NCBI GenBank assembly: GCA_902825875.1
Contig: CADECP010000002.1
Span: 1-64,000, forward strand
Origin: an uncultured Acidobacteriota bacterium
GTDB lineage: Bacteria; Acidobacteriota; Blastocatellia; RBC074
Reading direction: 5' to 3'
DNA: 64,000 bases
Below the pieces are notes generated by a model that saw nothing but the letters and a program-made list of their open reading frames with translations, did no database searches and was not told the origin of the DNA. Made by a program: the position numbers and the translations under genes. Positions 59,297 to 64,000 of this stretch are shown here, one piece after another; position 1 is the first letter of the stretch, and each line of letters begins with the position of its first letter.

Positions 59297-59827
59297 ATGC
59301 CAATTTTCAATAACCGCGGCCCGTCCAAAAAACGCCATTCCGGTTCCGGCTCAGGATCGGGATCAGGTTCAGGCAGGTCAGGTGGCAGACCCGGCGGCGG
59401 CGGCAGCAGTAGCGGTGGCGGTGGAGGCAGGTCTGGCGGCAGCCGGTTTGGCGGTGGCAGACCTGGTGGGAAACCCGGCGGCAAGCCGGGCGGCAAACCT
59501 TTCGGAAAACCGTTCGGAAAAAAGAAATCGGTCAAAAAGAAAAAGGTATCCAAGAAGAAAGTCATAAAAAAACCAATTTTCCCGAACATCGAAAATACAG
59601 GAATGGAAGGTTGGTACTTCAAGGAATTGATCGAAACCGAGCAGTTGGTCGCTGTGAAGCTGAAAGATGGCGATTTGGTGGAAGGATATGTTCGTTACTA
59701 CGACAAAGACACAATCAGTATTGGTCCGGCAGACGGCAGTGCGAAAATGTTCCTTCGCAAAGACGGGATCAATTATCTGTATGAAGTGGATGACGACCGT
59801 GAAGATCACAACAGCGATAAGAACTGA
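59297..59827 (+). CDS. Hfq/Sm-like RNA-binding protein with disordered Gly- and Lys-rich N-terminus
   Basis: The 176-residue product ends in an Hfq-like Sm domain (about 101-165: YFKELIETEQLVAVKLKDGDLVEGYVRYYDKDTISIG, then KMFLRKDGINYLYEVDDD). The Sm1 and Sm2 patterns DGDLVEGYVRYYDKDT and LRKDGINYL are close to Hfq's LxNGxxLxGxIxxFDxF and YKHAISTV, with Lys replacing the canonical His. The first 95 residues are a Ser/Gly-Arg/Gly-Lys repeat stretch (GSGSGSGSG, GGRPGGGG, GGKPGGKPGGKP) ending in a strongly basic block KKKSVKKKKVSKKK. Normal Hfq is 70-100 residues with C-terminal tails. AAGAGG precedes the ATG. It likely binds RNA in the cytoplasm. Confidence 0.8.
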   Translation: MPIFNNRGPSKKRHSGSGSGSGSGSGRSGGRPGGGGSSSGGGGGRSGGSRFGGGRPGGKPGGKPGGKPFGKPFGKKKSVKKKKVSKKKVIKKPIFPNIENTGMEGWYFKELIETEQLVAVKLKDGDLVEGYVRYYDKDTISIGPADGSAKMFLRKDGINYLYEVDDDREDHNSDKN

Positions 59828-59893
59828 GTTTCTTCAGTCTGTGGAATAAATTGGGCTGACCGGCGGATTATCCAACGCGGAGAAACGTATCTT

Positions 59894-60163
59894 ATGGTTG
59901 TTGCGCAATGGATGGTCAATCTGGCAATGGCTTATGCCGCCTTGGGCGTTGCATTTGCCATTGCCTTTGTTTTTTACGGCGTCGGAAAAATTGATCCGGC
60001 GGCGAAAGACGCGCCGTTGACGTTTCGGCTGCTGATCTTTCCCGGAGTTGCTGCGTTGTGGCCGCTGTTGCTGAAACGATGGCTAAATGGCCAAACGTTG
60101 CCGCCCGCCGAACAAAACGCTCACCGAAATTCGGACAAATCCGTAAAGGAGGCGAAGTCGTGA
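59894..60163 (+). CDS. Small membrane protein of the redox operon
   Basis: This 89-residue protein has two predicted transmembrane helices (MVVAQWMVNLAMAYAALGVAFAIAFVFYGVG and LTFRLLIFPGVAALWPLLLKRW) and a hydrophilic C-terminal tail. The charged loop GKIDPAAKDAPLTF between them is short. Its stop overlaps the GTG start of the next small gene, and that gene in turn overlaps the Rieske fusion, so it is the first gene of a tightly coupled operon. Probably an accessory subunit of the redox complex. No family recognised. Confidence 0.75.
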   Translation: MVVAQWMVNLAMAYAALGVAFAIAFVFYGVGKIDPAAKDAPLTFRLLIFPGVAALWPLLLKRWLNGQTLPPAEQNAHRNSDKSVKEAKS

Positions 60164-60321
60164 TTCGTAACCTTCGCCGCCAACATCGAACGGTTATCGT
60201 CTTGCTGACGATCTTGCTGGCAATTGTGTTCATTGCTGGAATGATCGTTCGCAAACCTGCGCCGGTAAATCCGCAGCTTCCCAACTCTCTGTTGCCAGCT
60301 TCAACTGGAGGCCAACGATGA
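60160..60321 (+). CDS. 53-residue single-pass membrane protein
   Basis: The GTG at 60160 has a perfect AAAGGAGG ribosome site and overlaps the preceding stop (GTGA). The product is MIRNLRRQHRTVIVLLTILL followed by AIVFIAGMIVRKPAP and a proline-rich tail: one transmembrane helix with a basic cytoplasmic start. The stop overlaps the next gene's ATG by 4 bases. Its size suits a small stabilising subunit of the membrane redox protein that follows. A longer frame reaching back into the previous gene is not needed. Confidence 0.75.
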   Translation: MIRNLRRQHRTVIVLLTILLAIVFIAGMIVRKPAPVNPQLPNSLLPASTGGQR

Positions 60322-61352
60322 GTCAGGCGTACGCTTCGGTCGGTTGGAACCGCCAAAAGAAACTGTATGACTTGGTGATGTTGGCGAGTGTCTCGGTTTA
60401 CCTGGCCTTGTTTGTCGGCATTGGCGCAATCGTCCACCCAAACGCGACGGTTGAAACATTGCTGATTCGCGGCTTTGGCACAGGCGCATTGCTGATGCTG
60501 CACGTAATTTTAAGTATTGGGCCTTTGTGCCGATTAGCACCGCGGCTGCTGCCATTGCTGTATAACCGCCGCCATTTTGGCGTGGCGATGTTTTTGATGG
60601 CGCTGGCTCACGGAGCCTTTTCACTTGTTCAGTTTCACGCGCTGGGCGATTTGAATCCGTTGGTCAGCGTGCTGGTCAGCAACACCCGCTACGACAGCCT
60701 GAGCAATTTTCCATTTCAACCACTGGGATTGATCGCGCTGCTGATACTGTTTTTGATGGCGGCAACGAGCCACGATTTCTGGTTGGCAAATCTGACTGCG
60801 CCGGTTTGGAAACGTCTGCACATGCTGGTGTATGTCGCTTACGGTTTGATCGTCGCTCACGTCGTGCTTGGAGTCTTGCAGGCTGAAACAAACCGGCTGT
60901 TAGTTATGATTTTAGGGACAGGAATGGTTGTTGTGTTGGGGCTGCATTTGATTGCCGGGTGGCGAGAAAGAAAGCTTGATGGAACGGCTGACCTGCCGAT
61001 TTCCGCCAATGGCTTTGTGGATGTTTGCGGCGTCGAAGACATTGAAGCCAACTGCGCGAAGGTCGTTACGCTGACCGGAGAGCGAGTCGCCGTTTTCAAA
61101 TACGATGGCAAAGTGTCCGCACTTTCGAATGTCTGCCAGCATCAAAACGGCCCGCTAGGCGAAGGGCGAATCATTGATGGTTGCGTCACTTGTCCCTGGC
61201 ACGGTTATCAGTATTTGCCGGATTCGGGAGCTTCACCGCCGCCGTTTGCCGAAAAAGTTCCAACCTTCAACGTCAAAGTGGTCAATGGCCGTGTGTTGAT
61301 TGATCCGAAGCCGAATGCGCCCGGTACGCGAATCGAACCGGCGAAAATCTGA
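60318..61352 (+). CDS. Ferric-reductase-like membrane domain fused to a Rieske [2Fe-2S] domain
   Basis: This 344-residue protein has six transmembrane helices (about 15-220) of the ferric reductase-like type. Histidines are in MLHVILSIGPL, ALAHGAFSLVQFHAL, MLVYVAYGLIVAHVV and others that could bind heme. The C-terminal Rieske domain (about 232-335) has the cluster motif CQHQNGPLGEGRIIDGCVTCPWHGYQY: C-x-H and C-x-x-H. It should move electrons between a membrane heme and the Fe-S cluster. The start has GGAGG upstream and overlaps the previous stop. A soluble partner or flavin domain is not in this chain. Confidence 0.85.
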   Translation: MSQAYASVGWNRQKKLYDLVMLASVSVYLALFVGIGAIVHPNATVETLLIRGFGTGALLMLHVILSIGPLCRLAPRLLPLLYNRRHFGVAMFLMALAHGAFSLVQFHALGDLNPLVSVLVSNTRYDSLSNFPFQPLGLIALLILFLMAATSHDFWLANLTAPVWKRLHMLVYVAYGLIVAHVVLGVLQAETNRLLVMILGTGMVVVLGLHLIAGWRERKLDGTADLPISANGFVDVCGVEDIEANCAKVVTLTGERVAVFKYDGKVSALSNVCQHQNGPLGEGRIIDGCVTCPWHGYQYLPDSGASPPPFAEKVPTFNVKVVNGRVLIDPKPNAPGTRIEPAKI

Positions 61353-61364
61353 GCAAAGCGAGTT

Positions 61365-62096
61365 ATGCCAAACAATCACGAATTTTATGTCGGCTATTTG
61401 CCGAAAGCTCCAAGTGGAATTGCAGCGCTGGCCAAACGTTCTGTGATTGGTTTGGTGCTGTTGACGATGGCTGTGGCTTTGGTGTTGGTCTTTGGTCAGC
61501 AGCGATTCGCCGTCAGTTTTTTCGAGTTTGGCAAAGTTCAAGAGTTTCAAGGCGTTGTTCGGGAGTGGCCAATTCCGCTGCTGATTTCCGGTTCAACGGG
61601 TATGGCGTTGGTTGCTGAAGGGAAACACGGCGCAAGTTCTTTGGTTGCAGGTCTGGAAGGGCACTCAGTCAAGTTGAGTGGCACGCTGATTCATCGTGAC
61701 GGCTCAGAAATGATCGAAGTCATTGAAGGCTCTGTTCAATTTTTAGGTAAAGCCGACAGAGAAGTTTCGACAATCGAAGACTTGGGAACTCATTCGTTGG
61801 CTGGCGAAATCGTGGATAGCAAATGCTATCTGGGGGTGATGAATCCCGGCCACACAAAACCACATCGGGAATGCGCTTCGCTCTGCATCCGCGGAGGAAT
61901 TCCGCCGATGTTCGTCGTGCGCGATAAGAGCAATCGCCGTGTGAACCTCTGGTTGCTGTCGGAAAAAGGCGAGCCGGTCAATCAACAGGTGCTGGATTTC
62001 GTCTCCGAACCTTTAGAAATTACAGGGCAGGTGTCGCGGATTAGCGATCAGTTGTACTTCAGGGCGGCTCCGGCAACCTACAAACGCCTGCCTTGA
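61365..62096 (+). CDS. Membrane-anchored protein of unknown function, redox operon
   Basis: This 243-residue protein has one N-terminal transmembrane helix (RSVIGLVLLTMAVALVLVFG) and a beta-rich extracytoplasmic part. The first half (FQGVVREWPIPLLIS, SVKLSGTLIHRDG) looks like an OB-like fold. The second half has the motif GEIVDSKCYLGVMNPGHTK, then HRECASLCIRGGIPPMFVV with three cysteines and two histidines in about 25 residues, which could bind a metal or be redox active. It follows the Rieske fusion by 12 bases. I do not recognise a named family with certainty. Its co-occurrence suggests an electron donor or acceptor in the same system. Confidence 0.75.
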   Translation: MPNNHEFYVGYLPKAPSGIAALAKRSVIGLVLLTMAVALVLVFGQQRFAVSFFEFGKVQEFQGVVREWPIPLLISGSTGMALVAEGKHGASSLVAGLEGHSVKLSGTLIHRDGSEMIEVIEGSVQFLGKADREVSTIEDLGTHSLAGEIVDSKCYLGVMNPGHTKPHRECASLCIRGGIPPMFVVRDKSNRRVNLWLLSEKGEPVNQQVLDFVSEPLEITGQVSRISDQLYFRAAPATYKRLP

Positions 62097-62128
62097 AGCA
62101 ATAGACGCAAATTCGCAAGCCCAGAGTC

Positions 62129-62157
62129 TTGACAGATTTGCGAGCCGTTTGCTATTT
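62129..62157 (+). promoter_or_regulatory. Candidate sigma-70-type promoter of tRNA-Val
   Basis: TTGACA (62129-62134) is a perfect -35 box. After 17 bases CTATTT (62152-62157) could be the -10 box. The distance to the tRNA 5' end (62194) leaves a short leader for RNase P to remove. Confidence 0.5.
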
Positions 62158-62193
62158 TCCCCGCTCGTTAAAGTTCATTTGGCAATAAGTTAC

Positions 62194-62265
<72 letters not shown>

Positions 62266-62594
62266 TGATTTTCAGTTTGGCACACGCCAACAAAGTTCAA
62301 CGTCAGCTCCATAAGAGTTGCCACAATTATGCAAAAACGATTTACGAATCGAACTAAGTAGCTGCGATGATTGAAGCGCCACCCGGCGCGTTCGTCGCAG
62401 CGATTTTGCATTGGCAACCGCTGACGTAGGACCTTACCTAAAGCAATTATCCGGTTTCTATGCCTAACCTGGGCTGTAAAGCTTTTGGGATTGTCCGCAT
62501 CAGTAAATTATGAGCTTTGAAGTCCGTGACCTTGAGTGACGGATTTCAGGCGGCAGAAATCCCATCTGTCTTGCCTTACGTTAAGGTTACAGCA
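62266..62594. other. Intergenic region upstream of thrS
   Basis: No gene seen. It holds a hairpin GCTGCGA (62361-62367) / TCGCAGC (62395-62401) with a GC-rich interior (GCGCC/GGCGCG), which could end the tRNA transcript or act in the thrS leader. I see no T-box features such as a specifier loop or the conserved TGGNACC sequence. Confidence 0.4.
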
Positions 62595-64000
62595 GTGAGC
62601 GAAATAAATAATCAATCCAGTTTGAAATCTACAGTTGAGATGTCTGGCGCTTTGTCGGCATTCGATCTCTTAAAACAACAAGACCGCGAAAGCGCCAAGA
62701 AAGCGATTGCCGCTCGCCTGTTTCGAGACGGCGCGCAAATGGAAGAGCCGGTTGATCTGAGTTATCAACCTAAACCCGGTGAACGTGTCGAAGCGGTAAC
62801 GCCGGAATCGCCTGAAGCCTTGGAAGTGTATCGCCATTCGACAGCGCATTTGCTGGCGGCGGCGGTTTTGGATTTGTATCCGGGAACGAAGCTCGGCATT
62901 GGGCCTGCGCTGGGCGACGATCCCAAAGGCGGCTTCTTTTACGATTTTGTTCGCGCCGATGGCGGACGCTTTACTCCCGAAGATTTGCCGAAGATAGAAA
63001 AGCGCATGAAGGATTTGGTCAAGCGCAATCTGGAATATCGGCGAGTCGAGATGCCAAAAGCCGAAGCCGAAAAGAAATTTGCCGAACTTGGCGAACCGCT
63101 GAAATGCGAATTGATCGAAGAAAAAGCTGGCGCGACAGTTAGCTGTTACACCATAGAAGGAACGCCGTTCATTGATTTTTGTCTTGGCCCGCACATTCCT
63201 TCGACGGGCAAGATCAAGGCGATCAAGCTGCTTTCCATCGCAGGCGCGCATTGGAAAGGCGACGAAAAGCGCGAGCAGATGCAGCGCATTTATGGCACGT
63301 CGTTTTTTTCGCAGGAAGAACTTGACGCCTGGATCAAACAAAAAGAAGAAGCTGAAAAGCGTGACCATCGCCGTTTGGGAACTGAACTTGATTTGTTCAG
63401 CTTCAGCGAAGCGATTGGGCCGGGTTTGGTTCTGTGGCATCCGAACGGCGCTCTGATTCGCAAAGTCATCGAACAATTCCTGAACGACAAGCTTTACCAG
63501 GTCGGTTACAGTTTCGTGAACACTCCGCATGTTACTCAGTCGGAGTTGTTCAGAGTTTCCGGCCATCTGGAGCACTATCAGGAAGGCTTGTATCCGGCGA
63601 TGCACACGGGCGACAAAGGCGAGAAAGAAGATGTCGAATATCGGATGAAGCCGATGAACTGCCCGTTTCACATTCAGATTTTCAAGGCTCGCCAGCGTTC
63701 TTACCGCGATCTGCCGCAGCGTTACGCCGAATATGGAATGGTTTACCGGTACGAGCGTTCAGGCGTGACGCATGGCTTGATGCGCGCTCGCGGCTTTACT
63801 CAAGACGACGCGCATTTGTTTTGTACGCCGGAGCAGTTGAAAGACGAAGTCATCGGTTGTCTTGATCTGGTGGATTTCATCTTCAAGGCATTCGGATTTG
63901 AGTACAAAGCCGAACTCTCGGTGCGTCACGCGACAGATCACGAAAAGTATCTTGGGTCGGACGAAGTCTGGACTTTGGCCGAAAAAGCTTTGACCGATGC
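62595..64000 (+). CDS. thrS: Threonyl-tRNA synthetase, 3' end beyond the window
   Basis: The first 468 codons of ThrS, which charges tRNA-Thr. TGS-like residues (SAFDLLKQQ...AAR...[19 protein letters not shown]) are followed by the editing domain ([77 protein letters not shown]). The catalytic core opens with motif 1 ([17 protein letters not shown]), the zinc ligand region [13 protein letters not shown] and motif 2 [24 protein letters not shown] start it at the GTG 62595 (AAGG upstream), which gives a short TGS; an ATG at 62640 is possible but would remove more of it. Confidence 0.95.
   Translation, partial: MSEINNQSSLKSTVEMSGALSAFDLLKQQDRESAKKAIAARLFRDGAQMEEPVDLSYQPKPGERVEAVTPESPEALEVYRHSTAHLLAAAVLDLYPGTKLGIGPALGDDPKGGFFYDFVRADGGRFTPEDLPKIEKRMKDLVKRNLEYRRVEMPKAEAEKKFAELGEPLKCELIEEKAGATVSCYTIEGTPFIDFCLGPHIPSTGKIKAIKLLSIAGAHWKGDEKREQMQRIYGTSFFSQEELDAWIKQKEEAEKRDHRRLGTELDLFSFSEAIGPGLVLWHPNGALIRKVIEQFLNDKLYQVGYSFVNTPHVTQSELFRVSGHLEHYQEGLYPAMHTGDKGEKEDVEYRMKPMNCPFHIQIFKARQRSYRDLPQRYAEYGMVYRYERSGVTHGLMRARGFTQDDAHLFCTPEQLKDEVIGCLDLVDFIFKAFGFEYKAELSVRHATDHEKYLGSDEVWTLAEKALTD

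Noticed and set aside
62266..62594. T-box riboswitch before thrS
   Set aside because: The conserved T-box sequence and the specifier/antiterminator layout were not found. Only a simple hairpin is visible.

Overview
The window looks like a chromosomal segment of an Acidobacteriota genome, most likely Blastocatellia or a relative. The basis is family content: a C-terminal domain of the Solibacter-type TIGR03437 family on a 2102-residue secreted protein, TIGR02999-type ECF sigma factors each followed by a Ser/Thr kinase, many secreted beta-propeller proteins, a tricorn-like protease, and many palindromic repeats between genes. No 16S gene is present, so the placement is an inference.

Layout. 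1-9.5 kb: a secreted VOC-domain protein, then ECF sigma factor plus TPR kinase module 1, two small secreted proteins (one DUF3455), a 46-residue small protein with its own terminator, a methyltransferase and a secreted S8 protease. 9.6-13.3 kb: a second, paralogous sigma/kinase module. 13.7-18.1 kb (minus strand): the conserved translation cluster rplM-rpsI-rpsB-tsf-pyrH-frr. 18.3-28.1 kb (minus): a compact operon of a 1214-residue protein of unknown fold with an internal duplication, a 1795-residue DEAH helicase with a C-terminal cysteine cluster (DUF1998 type), and a glutamine-amidotransferase-like protein. The helicase pair resembles a two-gene Druantia type III anti-phage system and is the best candidate for an unusual system here. 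28.4-33.2 kb (minus): aldehyde dehydrogenase, a 51-residue antitoxin-like ORF and a tricorn-like S41 protease. 33.2-37.9 kb (plus): nifJ and a dihydroorotate dehydrogenase-like gene behind a good sigma-54 promoter. 38.0-53.6 kb (minus): mostly secreted proteins (NHL/BNR giant, cohesin/dockerin protein, gamma-glutamyltranspeptidase, S9 peptidase, PQQ-type propeller) plus bifunctional FTCD for histidine degradation. 54.4-55.7 kb: GNAT - DUF6916 - GNAT. 55.9-59.8 kb: gyrA, a BamD-like lipoprotein and an Hfq-like protein with a long basic, glycine-rich N-terminus. 59.9-62.1 kb: a four-gene membrane redox operon around a ferric-reductase/Rieske fusion. The window ends with tRNA-Val(GAC) and the 5' part of thrS.

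A recurring oddity is a set of self-complementary, low-complexity repeats, each with its own short unit but the same architecture (a short tandem motif followed by its reverse complement). Some sit between genes; others lie in frame inside a kinase, a cohesin protein and the N-terminus of a lipoprotein, or directly in front of pyrH. Separately there are classical long inverted repeats (REP-like), two of which belong to one family.
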